From the NCBI GenBank assembly GCA_020355945.1, contig CP070627.1, positions 1,604,489-1,611,432 of the forward strand: a stretch of 6,944 nucleotides of DNA, written 5' to 3'. Below the pieces are notes generated by a model. That model did not search any database. It saw only the letters and a list, made by a program, of their open reading frames with translations, and had not been told where the DNA came from. The stretch comes from Candidatus Aminicenantota bacterium (GTDB lineage Bacteria > Acidobacteriota > Aminicenantia > UBA2199). Below, piece after piece: positions 1 through 5,728 of this stretch (position 1 is the stretch's first letter; every line of letters begins with the position of its first letter). Made by a program: the position numbers and the translations under genes.

Positions 1-1
1 A

Positions 2-30
2 TTGCAGTTTTTTTGGTTTTTCGTTATAAT
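2..30 (+). promoter_or_regulatory. Putative sigma70-type promoter of the TIR-STAND gene
   Basis: A TTGCAG box at 2-7 matches the -35 consensus at four of six positions. A perfect TATAAT box lies at 25-30, and the spacer is exactly 17 bases. Transcription would start near 37, about 36 bases before the preferred ATG at 73. The -35 box touches the edge of the window, so upstream elements cannot be judged. Confidence 0.5.
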
Positions 31-72
31 TCTTTTTAACACCTAAAACACCGAATGGGATGTGAGGCTGGC

Positions 73-2541
73 ATGAGTAAGATTTTTATCAGTTACAGTC
101 ATAAAGACGAACCATGGAAAGACAAACTGGTGGAACATTTACAGGTACTGGAATTAGAAGGCTATTGTACCTTGTGGGATGACCGTAAAATAAAAGTGGG
201 GGATGAGTGGTTTCCAGCTATAGAAAAAGCTTTGCAAGAGGCTCACATTGCTGTCATGTTGATTAGCGTTCATTTCCTTACATCAAATTTTATTCGGGAA
301 CAAGAGGTGCCCCGCATATTGGAACGCTGGCGCAAGGAAGGGCTGCGGATGATTCCCCTTATTGTTGAGCCCTGCGCATGGAAAAAAGTGGAATGGTTGG
401 CCCCTATCCAGTTGGCGCCTAAGGATGGAGAACCTTTGTCCTCGAAAACAGATCATGAGATCAATGAAATATTGGCAAAACTGGCCGAAGATATTGCCGC
501 GCTTATAAAATCAAAAAATAAAATAGAGCCGGAAAACCGGTTCCTTTCTTTGCCCCCTGAAAAGGTTTCTACTTCCAAACTGCCCACCACCGGGCCGAAA
601 TTGTTCGGCAGGGAAAAGGAATTGGAGAGGTTAGATGCGGCCTGGAAAGATGAACATACCTGCCTGGTGACTTTAATCGCCTGGGGTGGGGTAGGGAAAA
701 CCGCTCTGGTGAACCATTGGTTGAACATCATGGCAAAAGACAATTACCGGGGCGCCGGGAAAGTCTATGGCTGGTCCTTTTACAGCCAGGGCGCAGAAGA
801 AGGAAAACAGGCTTCCGCGGACGAATTTTTGTATGAGACGTTGAAATGGTTCAATGACCCTCGGCCAGATGAAGGAACTCAAGTGGAAAAGGGACGGCGC
901 CTGGCCCGGCTGGTGGGTAAAGAAAAAACCCTGTTGATCCTGGATGGCATGGAACCGCTGCAGTGCCCACCGGGAGAGGTGCACGGGTTCGAGGGCAAAT
1001 TAAAAGACCAGGGCATGAGGGCCTTTTTAAGGGAATTGACCGGGTGCAGCCCGGGGTTGTGCGTGATTACTTCCCGCGAAAGAGTCACGGACCTGGAAGA
1101 TAAGCTAGAATTCTCAGTGAAAGAGATGCCATTGGACCATCTTTCGGCTGAAGCCGGCGCGCTGCTGCTGCGAAACCTGGGAGTAGAGGGAACGGGAAAA
1201 GAAATCCTAAAAGCGGTGCAGGAGTATGACGGTCATGCCCTGGCTTTGACATTACTGGGAAATTATATTAAGAGTGTCTTTAAAGGTGATATTCGTAAAA
1301 GAGACAGTATACCTCAACTGACCCAGGATAAACGCCAGGGCCGTCATGCCCGGCGGGTGATGGAGGCGTATACCAGGTGGCTGGGGGAGTCGCCGGAGCG
1401 AGATATTCTTTATATCATGGGGCTGTTTGACCGTCCTGTTGAAATGGGTGCCATCGAGGCATTGAAAGCAGACCCGCCTATCCCGGGGGTAACGGAACAA
1501 TTGCAGCAACTAACAGAAGAAGATTGGGGGTATGCCCTGGATAATTTGAGAGGCGCCAACTTGCTTGCCGAAGAGGACCCGCACAAGCCGGACACCCTGG
1601 ATTGCCACCCCTTGATCCGGGAGCATTTCGGTGAAAGGTTCCAACAGCAAAACCCGGCAGGCTGGAAAGAAGCGCACCAAAGGCTCTATCATTATTTTAA
1701 AGACCTGCCGGAAAAAGAGCTCCCGGATACTCTCCTTGAGATGGAACCGTTGTTTGCCGCGGTGGCCCATGGCTGCAAAGCAGGACTTTACAATGAGGCC
1801 AGGTATAATGTGTTTTCCAAACGTATTAGAAGATTAAGAGAAGCATATATTATAATAAAACTCGGAGCCTTTGGTGCTTATTTGTCAGTGATATCCCATT
1901 TTTTTGAGAAACCCTGGAGTCAACCAGCGGATGGTTTGACGGATGAAGATAAAGGATTTATATTGAGTGAAGCCGCCTTTGGTCTTCGGTCGGTGGGGCG
2001 GCTGCAGGAGGCCCTCCACCCTATGAAAGCGGGGTTGGAAATGAATGTTAAAAGGGAAAACTGGCTACATGCTGCCATCAATGCCAGCAACCTCAGCGAG
2101 CTGCTGCTGACGTTGGGTGAAGTGAATCAGGCGGTGGATTATGCTCGGCAGAGCGTTGCCCATGCCGACCTAAGCGGGGATTGGGAAGTTCAAATTCCAT
2201 TTAGAACCACCCTTGCCGATGCCCTCCATCAATCCGGCCAGCTCAAAGATGCGGAAAAATGGTTCCGGGAAGCGGAAGAGATGCAAAAGCAGCGGCAGCC
2301 CGAGTATAAATATCTTTATTCATTTCAAGGCTCTAGGTATTGCGATCTCTTGCTGAGGAAAGAAAAGGGAACGATCCGGGAGGTGAAGGAACGGATTTCA
2401 GCCGGGCGGCGGCACACCTGGACCGCGCTGTCCAGGGCCTGCGGGAAGCTGGTACATACGATCATTTACCCCGCGGCCTGTTGGCGCGGGCGGAATGTTA
2501 CCGCTGGCAACAGCAATTCTCTAAAGCCTGGGATGATTTAA
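73..2541 (+). CDS. TIR-STAND NTPase-TPR defence protein with a disrupted C-terminus
   Basis: This is a large cytoplasmic STAND-class NTPase with an N-terminal TIR domain, probably an anti-phage abortive-infection sensor. An in-frame ATG exists at 55, but ATG 73 is preferred: GAGG at 64-67 is spaced five bases from it, and TIR strand A (KIFISYSHKDE) follows directly. Counting from ATG 55, the TIR domain spans about residues 8-151, and E84 in FIREQEV is the candidate NADase glutamate. The NTPase region covers about 180-530: Walker A GGVGKTA at 211-217, Walker B LLILDG with D297, a sensor-like ITSRE at 339-343, GHALAL at 393-398, and a winged-helix-like HPLIREHFG motif at 518-526. TPR-like helices follow from about 600. 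The last roughly 50 residues (after about 2390) do not look like TPR, and the expected C-terminus lies in another frame, so this product is probably truncated. Substrate (NAD+) and phage role are inferred from the family. The TIR-NTPase-TPR call is firm. Confidence 0.88.
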   Translation: MSKIFISYSHKDEPWKDKLVEHLQVLELEGYCTLWDDRKIKVGDEWFPAIEKALQEAHIAVMLISVHFLTSNFIREQEVPRILERWRKEGLRMIPLIVEPCAWKKVEWLAPIQLAPKDGEPLSSKTDHEINEILAKLAEDIAALIKSKNKIEPENRFLSLPPEKVSTSKLPTTGPKLFGREKELERLDAAWKDEHTCLVTLIAWGGVGKTALVNHWLNIMAKDNYRGAGKVYGWSFYSQGAEEGKQASADEFLYETLKWFNDPRPDEGTQVEKGRRLARLVGKEKTLLILDGMEPLQCPPGEVHGFEGKLKDQGMRAFLRELTGCSPGLCVITSRERVTDLEDKLEFSVKEMPLDHLSAEAGALLLRNLGVEGTGKEILKAVQEYDGHALALTLLGNYIKSVFKGDIRKRDSIPQLTQDKRQGRHARRVMEAYTRWLGESPERDILYIMGLFDRPVEMGAIEALKADPPIPGVTEQLQQLTEEDWGYALDNLRGANLLAEEDPHKPDTLDCHPLIREHFGERFQQQNPAGWKEAHQRLYHYFKDLPEKELPDTLLEMEPLFAAVAHGCKAGLYNEARYNVFSKRIRRLREAYIIIKLGAFGAYLSVISHFFEKPWSQPADGLTDEDKGFILSEAAFGLRSVGRLQEALHPMKAGLEMNVKRENWLHAAINASNLSELLLTLGEVNQAVDYARQSVAHADLSGDWEVQIPFRTTLADALHQSGQLKDAEKWFREAEEMQKQRQPEYKYLYSFQGSRYCDLLLRKEKGTIREVKERISAGRRHTWTALSRACGKLVHTIIYPAACWRGRNVTAGNSNSLKPGMI

Positions 2542-2738
2542 ACGAGGCCCTGGAAATTGCCCAATTGGGCAGCATGAAGCTACACCTGGTGGACTATCAC
2601 CTGGAAGCGGGACGGCTTTGCCAGGCCCAAGGGAAAAAACAAGAAGCAAAAGACCATTTCAAAACAGCCAAAAAAATGATCGAAGAAACCGGGTATCATC
2701 GGAGAGATAAAGATATTAAACAGGTACTAAAAAAATAA
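2388..2738 (+). pseudogene. Out-of-frame C-terminal TPR part of the TIR-STAND gene
   Basis: In the third frame this stretch encodes about 116 residues that continue the TPR array of the preceding gene. Recognisable blocks are FSRAAAHLDRAVQGLREAG, HLPRGLLARAE, a DLNEALEIAQ helix, and the closing ETGYHRRDKD block typical of this family's C-terminus. The frame stays open upstream to about 2340, but residues encoded before 2388 show no family pattern, and no convincing ribosome binding site supports independent translation. The main frame runs in parallel to 2541 with unrelated residues. The best reading is one ancestral gene broken by a deletion near 2388-2394. A genuine separate short TPR protein, or a sequencing error plus deletion, remains possible. 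It ends two bases before the convergent small ORF. Confidence 0.75.
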
Positions 2739-2740
2739 AT

Positions 2741-2953
2741 TCATTCGTTTTTATTGTCCCGGGATGCTCTTTTTTTCAAGGCATTTTGGAGAAGCCATTC
2801 TTCTTTGGCTTTATTCGCTTCTTCCAGGGTGCGGTACTTGAATACTCCCCTGGTTTTTCTTGCCTGGCACTTTTTTCTTTGGCACTTTTTTCTTTTTTGT
2901 GTTTCTTTGTGTAACTTTGTGGCTAACTGAACTTTTGCGTTTTTTCTTGACAT
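2741..2953 (-). CDS. Small basic hypothetical protein with a duplicated RKKCQ motif
   Basis: I do not recognise this family with confidence. The 70-residue product is very rich in Lys and Arg. It carries a tandem RKKCQRKKCQ block in the middle, then a more protein-like segment, FKYRTLEEANKAKEEWLLQ, that looks like an amphipathic helix. It has no membrane segment. The ATG at 2953-2951 has no clear Shine-Dalgarno upstream. The start codon overlaps a candidate -35 box that drives the opposite strand. It converges on the TIR-STAND gene with a two-base gap. Part of its coding sequence consists of the low-complexity CTTTGTG-type repeats (2890-2935) that are widespread in environmental genomes. It could therefore be a real small DNA- or RNA-binding protein or a chance ORF laid over repeat DNA. 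The codon-periodic EANKAKEEW segment is the main argument for a real gene. Confidence 0.4.
   Translation of the reverse strand: MSRKNAKVQLATKLHKETQKRKKCQRKKCQARKTRGVFKYRTLEEANKAKEEWLLQNALKKRASRDNKNE
2865..2894. repeat. Perfect 15-bp tandem duplication (tggcacttttttctt x2)
   Basis: The unit tggcacttttttctt at 2865-2879 is repeated exactly and without a gap at 2880-2894. Fifteen bases is five codons, so in the minus-strand ORF it duplicates RKKCQ without breaking the frame. Next to it (about 2895-2935) are imperfect copies of a cttTGTG-like motif. Confidence 0.85.
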
Positions 2954-2975
2954 TTTGAGGGAATTTTGTTATCTT
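2947..2975 (+). promoter_or_regulatory. Putative promoter of the rloA/rloB-like operon
   Basis: A perfect TTGACA box lies at 2947-2952. After a 17-base spacer comes TATCTT at 2970-2975, which matches the -10 consensus at four of six positions. A better TATAAT at 2976-2981 is 23 bases from this -35 box, too far for a normal promoter unless another -35 is used. Transcription would start near 2982, giving a leader of about 60 bases that contains the inverted repeat at 2991-3019. Confidence 0.5.
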
Positions 2976-2990
2976 TATAATAAATTTTAC

Positions 2991-3019
2991 TTAATTACGT
3001 AATTTTTTTACGAAATTAA
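2991..3019. promoter_or_regulatory. Inverted repeat in the leader of the rloA/rloB-like operon (candidate operator or RNA hairpin)
   Basis: TTAATTACGTAA at 2991-3002 and TTACGAAATTAA at 3008-3019 are reverse complements at 11 of 12 positions, separated by five T residues. The left arm overlaps a second, perfect 12-bp palindrome, AATTACGTAATT (2993-3004). The repeat lies between the promoter and the ribosome binding site at 3031-3036. It would suit a dimeric repressor, or would fold as a hairpin in the mRNA. No regulator gene for it is visible in the window. Confidence 0.5.
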
Positions 3020-3042
3020 GGAGAATTTAGAAGGAGTCGGTC

Positions 3043-4350
3043 ATGATAGTTGATTTTACGGTTAAAAATTTTAGGTCCATTAAAGAGCAGCAAACTTTCA
3101 GCATGCTAGCGTCAACTATTAAAGATGAACTCCCGGGAAATGTCTTCCAAACTGGTGGAGAGAAAAAGCTCACCTTATTGAAAACATCTGTGATCTATGG
3201 TCCCAATGCTTCGGGAAAAAGTAACTTAATAATGGCACTAAAATTCCTGGCTTCGTTTGTGGTTCATTCAACAGATTTGAAAGTAGAGCAAGATATTCCT
3301 TATTATGACCCGTATAAATTTGATAAAAGTAATTTATCAGGTACAACTGAATTGGAAATAGAATTTATCGGGAATGACAAAATAAGGTATAGATACATGA
3401 TTTCTTTTAATCGAAAAGAGATCCAACGAGAAGAATTGGTATTTTATCCCAAAAAACAAGAGTCATGTTTGTTTTTAAGAGAAAGAGGTAAACCAATAAA
3501 ATTTGGCTCTCAACTGATAGGTAAAAAAAAGAGCATTGAAAGCGAATTATTACCCAACCAGTTATTTCTATCAAAGGCAGCCAATAGCAATCATCTACAA
3601 CTTAAAGATATATATTTGTACTTTCTGAAAAATCTTCAATTTCACATGGCAGACGATTCAAGAGCAGGTAAAAAATTGCCATCAACGTTACAATTAGTAG
3701 AGCAAAATACCCAACTCAAGAAAAAATTAATTGATTTCCTGGTGGCTGTAGACACAGGTATTCATTCAATTGGCGTGAGAAAAAAAGAGGATGGTTTTGC
3801 CGACAGGAACAAGTACCCGGGCAGGATAGCTCAAAGTCCGGGTATGACCACTTTTACTACTTCTTCATTTACTCCTGTTATATATCATAAAGTTTATGAT
3901 AAGGACCGGGAAATTGGTGCCGCTGCTTTGGACCTGGATGAAGAGTCTAATGGAACCATTAAAATGTATCACCTGGCCGTGAAGATTATAGAAGTACTTG
4001 AGGAAGGACATACTTTAATAATTGATGAATTGGACACCAGCATCCACCCCCTGGTATCTGAATATATCCTGGAATTATTTAATGATCCCGGAAAAAATCC
4101 TAATAACGGGCAGTTAATTGCTGCGGCCCATGATGTATCTCTACTTGATTCCCGAATGCTCAGGCGGGATCAAATATGGTTTACGGCAAAAAATTCTTAT
4201 GGAGCTACTGAGGTTTTCTCCCTGGATGAATTTGATAAGAATGAAGTGAGAAAAAATACTGCCTTTGATAAATGGTATTTGCACGGAAGATTCGGAGCAC
4301 TTCCAATGATAAACAAGAAGCAGTTCAGTATCAACAAAAAAAGGAAGTAG
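3043..4350 (+). CDS. RloA/AbiLi-type AAA15 family ATPase
   Basis: This is an ABC/SMC-like ATPase of the AAA15 (COG1106) group, usually found beside RloB-like proteins in restriction-linked and abortive-infection (AbiL) loci. The N-terminus MIVDFTVKNFRSIKEQQTFS is typical of the group. Walker A is GPNASGKS at residues 53-60. An ABC signature-like ESNGT sits near 301-305, Walker B is LIIDELD at 325-331 (D328, catalytic E329), and the switch histidine is H363 in AAAHDVSLLD. The C-terminal YLHGRFGALP block at about 412-421 is another family mark. At 435 residues it is full length, with no signal peptide or membrane segment. AAGGAG at 3031-3036, six bases from ATG, fixes the start; a second AAGGAG lies at 3018-3023. 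It is followed after eight bases by the RloB-like gene. Sensing of phage and control of the partner are inferred from related systems. Confidence 0.88.
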   Translation: MIVDFTVKNFRSIKEQQTFSMLASTIKDELPGNVFQTGGEKKLTLLKTSVIYGPNASGKSNLIMALKFLASFVVHSTDLKVEQDIPYYDPYKFDKSNLSGTTELEIEFIGNDKIRYRYMISFNRKEIQREELVFYPKKQESCLFLRERGKPIKFGSQLIGKKKSIESELLPNQLFLSKAANSNHLQLKDIYLYFLKNLQFHMADDSRAGKKLPSTLQLVEQNTQLKKKLIDFLVAVDTGIHSIGVRKKEDGFADRNKYPGRIAQSPGMTTFTTSSFTPVIYHKVYDKDREIGAAALDLDEESNGTIKMYHLAVKIIEVLEEGHTLIIDELDTSIHPLVSEYILELFNDPGKNPNNGQLIAAAHDVSLLDSRMLRRDQIWFTAKNSYGATEVFSLDEFDKNEVRKNTAFDKWYLHGRFGALPMINKKQFSINKKRK

Positions 4351-4358
4351 ATCAATAT

Positions 4359-4973
4359 ATGCCCAGGAACAGAAGTAGAAGAAGCGGTAAGCGAAAAGTA
4401 AATAAAAGGCTTTTTATTGTTTGTGAAGGGAAAAAAACAGAACCTAATTACTTCAATAAATTTATAGAAGATTGCAATTTCAGGGGCAAACCGGTAGAGG
4501 TTCAAGTGGTCAAAATAAAAAAGAATACTGCCAGGGAGTTGGTAGATAAAGCAGATGTAGTGCGAGAAATTCCGGGTGATGAAGTATGGGCGGTATTTGA
4601 TAAAAACGGTTATACAAAACATAATGAGGCCTTTAAAAAGGTAAAAAATAAACATGTAAAAATTGCTTTTTCAAGTATTTCTTTTGAATATTGGATATTG
4701 CTGCATTTTGAATATACCACCAGGTCATTTATCAATTCTGAGAAGATAATCGACTATCTTAAAAGTAAAAGCTATATTGACTATAAAAAGAGTGACGAAA
4801 CCGTTTACGATTCGATCAAAAACAGGACCGTAACCGCGGCTGCAAATGCTCGAAAGGTTAGGAAATACCAATCTGAAGCAAATCCCAATCATGAAATATT
4901 TAACCTGAATCCTTACACGAATGTTGACGAACTTTTAGAAGCAATTAAGAAAATCAGGGAAATTTATAAGTAG
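4359..4973 (+). CDS. RloB-like (AbiLii-type) Toprim-like putative nuclease
   Basis: The product is 204 residues. Its frame is open from 4272, but ATG 4359 is chosen: AAGGAAG at 4341-4347 precedes it, it starts eight bases after the ATPase stop codon, and the family's usual basic N-terminus (MPRNRSRRSGKRK) follows. Family marks are IVCEGKKTEPNYF at residues 20-32 with acidic E23, VWAVFDKNG at 77-84 with D81, and ISFEYWILLHFE at 107-118 with E110. These acidic clusters resemble a Toprim-type metal site. Most RloB-like proteins, as I recall them, have D-x-D at the second motif; here it is DKN, so one metal ligand may be missing or replaced. It is probably translationally coupled to the ATPase and acts as its effector. 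Nuclease activity is inferred, not shown. Confidence 0.82.
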   Translation: MPRNRSRRSGKRKVNKRLFIVCEGKKTEPNYFNKFIEDCNFRGKPVEVQVVKIKKNTARELVDKADVVREIPGDEVWAVFDKNGYTKHNEAFKKVKNKHVKIAFSSISFEYWILLHFEYTTRSFINSEKIIDYLKSKSYIDYKKSDETVYDSIKNRTVTAAANARKVRKYQSEANPNHEIFNLNPYTNVDELLEAIKKIREIYK

Positions 4974-5004
4974 GTAAAGACCAATCAATGGAAAACCGGA
5001 TAAG

Positions 5005-5042
5005 AAAAAATAGGCGGAAATGTTCCTCTCCATTTTTTATTT
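5005..5042 (+). terminator. Possible rho-independent terminator of the rloA/rloB-like operon
   Basis: An A-run (AAAAAAT, 5005-5011) pairs with ATTTTTT (5032-5038), and inside it GGAA-atg-TTCC forms the tip of an imperfect hairpin with extra GG/CC pairs. The T-rich 3' arm follows, as in intrinsic terminators. The stem is interrupted, so it is of moderate strength. It lies about 30 bases after the stop codon, just ahead of the next promoter. Confidence 0.45.
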
Positions 5043-5069
5043 GAATAAAATTCATAATGGTTATATAAT
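5041..5069 (+). promoter_or_regulatory. Near-consensus promoter of the nucleotidyltransferase gene
   Basis: TTGAAT at 5041-5046 (four of six -35 positions) is followed after exactly 17 bases by a perfect TATAAT at 5064-5069. A second TATAAT overlaps its end at 5070-5075. It lies about 40 bases upstream of the GTG start, so this gene is probably transcribed separately from the preceding operon. Confidence 0.6.
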
Positions 5070-5110
5070 TATAATATGAATACGAAAAACCGGCACAAAA
5101 GGAGTCAAAC

Positions 5111-5407
5111 GTGACCAAAGAGGCAATATTGAATTTCTTAAAAGAAAAAAAAGATGAATTCAGGAATATGTTTGACATAGAAGAGATCGGTCTTTACGGC
5201 AGCTATTCCAGGGGTGACCATAACGAAAAAAGTGATATCGATATCGTCTATGTACTGAAAGAGGGAGATAAATTCAGTTACTTTGAATACCTGCGATTGG
5301 GGGAAATATTATCCGGGCAATTCAAAAAAAAAGTCGAACTGGTCAATTATAAATACATGAATCCCATCATCAAACATAAAGCAGAAAAGGAAATTATCTA
5401 TGTATGA
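5111..5407 (+). CDS. Minimal nucleotidyltransferase (MNT), antitoxin type of HEPN-MNT pairs
   Basis: This 98-residue protein is of the polymerase-beta-like minimal nucleotidyltransferase family. In HEPN-MNT toxin-antitoxin modules, such proteins AMPylate or otherwise neutralise a HEPN RNase. The signature runs through residues 30-46: GSYSRGDHNEKSDIDIVYV-type, with G30-S31 and metal-binding D42 and D44. The third carboxylate is probably E76 in KVELVNY, where Asp is more usual. The start is GTG at 5111, supported by AAGGAG at 5099-5104 with a six-base spacer. The last codons overlap the start of a short ORF (ATG 5400) in the position where the toxin gene normally begins, but that ORF stops after 29 codons. 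The antitoxin therefore appears to be an orphan. Length and motifs are complete for the family. The antitoxin role is inferred from family and layout. Confidence 0.85.
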   Translation: MTKEAILNFLKEKKDEFRNMFDIEEIGLYGSYSRGDHNEKSDIDIVYVLKEGDKFSYFEYLRLGEILSGQFKKKVELVNYKYMNPIIKHKAEKEIIYV

Positions 5408-5489
5408 CGAAAAAAATTTTGTTGTCGTATTGGACAAAGCACTAAAAACAAAGTATTACAGTCATTTAAGATACTTAAACTCCAGGTGA
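5400..5489 (+). pseudogene. Truncated remnant of the HEPN toxin gene expected after the MNT
   Basis: ATG 5400 overlaps the end of the nucleotidyltransferase gene by eight bases, the usual arrangement for HEPN-MNT pairs. The reading frame encodes MYDEKNFVVVLDKALKT followed by twelve further residues, then stops at TGA 5487-5489. The MYDEKNF opening resembles the start of DUF86/HepT-like HEPN proteins, normally about 110-140 residues with a catalytic R-x4-6-H motif, none of which is present. No continuation was found in the other frames downstream. A short hairpin, TTTAAG-ATA-CTTAAA (5465-5479), lies at the end. It could also be a chance ORF created by the overlap. Confidence 0.4.
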
Positions 5490-5728
5490 GAGGCTTTATA
5501 AGAAGTGATTGCCCGGTTTAATCCTTTTAAAAAATTTGGCCCCCTAATCGGGAGAACACGAAATGCAGGCCGAGCCCCTACACATGCGCCTTTACAGGAA
5601 AAAAGGAAAATCTGGCGGTGGATTTAGGTGTCCTTGGGACTGCCGGTAAAAAATCTTCTCGGAGAACTGACGGGCATTCTGTTTCGTATTATTATAATAA
5701 CGAATAAAAATTATAAAAGGAGTGTCTA
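5490..5728. other. Gene-free stretch between the MNT remnant and the hydrolase gene
   Basis: No ORF here looks like a protein. The readable frames (for example from an ATG at 5563) are short and show no family pattern or ribosome binding site. The one strong structure is an eight-pair stem, CTGGCGGT (5612-5619) with ACTGCCGG (5639-5646), allowing two G-U pairs and a 19-base loop. Read on the minus strand it is followed by a T-rich run, so it could be a terminator for that strand. No riboswitch class was recognised. The last part holds the hydrolase promoter region. Confidence 0.5.
5689..5700 (+). promoter_or_regulatory. Likely -10 region of the hydrolase gene inside a 12-bp palindrome
   Basis: A TATAAT box at 5693-5698 lies about 30 bases before the start codon at 5729. 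It sits within the perfect palindrome TTATTATAATAA (5689-5700). No good -35 box is found at 17 bases; CTGACG at 5667-5672 is 20 bases away. This is a weak promoter call, and the palindrome may be a by-product of AT-richness. Confidence 0.35.

Noticed and set aside
55..72. Upstream ATG of the TIR-STAND gene
   Set aside because: ATG 73 has GAGG at a good distance and begins right at the TIR domain; the six extra residues have no support.
2865..2935. CRISPR array or phage att site suggested by the repeats
   Set aside because: The repeats are 15 bp and directly abutting or only degenerate 7-8 bp units, with no spacers of regular size and no integrase or cas gene nearby.
2976..2981. TATAAT as the -10 box paired with TTGACA at 2947
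   Set aside because: The spacer would be 23 bases, well outside the normal 16-19; TATCTT at 2970 has the correct 17-base spacing.
4272..4358. In-frame upstream extension of the RloB-like protein by 29 residues
   Set aside because: It overlaps the conserved ATPase C-terminus, has no ribosome binding site, and the family's basic N-terminus starts at ATG 4359.
4197..4655. Minus-strand 152-codon ORF with hydrophobic residues
   Set aside because: It lies opposite two well-supported genes; its Phe/Tyr/Leu-rich product is the complement of Lys/Glu-rich plus-strand codons.
5490..5728. Riboswitch ahead of the hydrolase gene
   Set aside because: No conserved core of a class known to me could be matched, and the likely -10 box at 5693 puts the hairpin upstream of the transcript.
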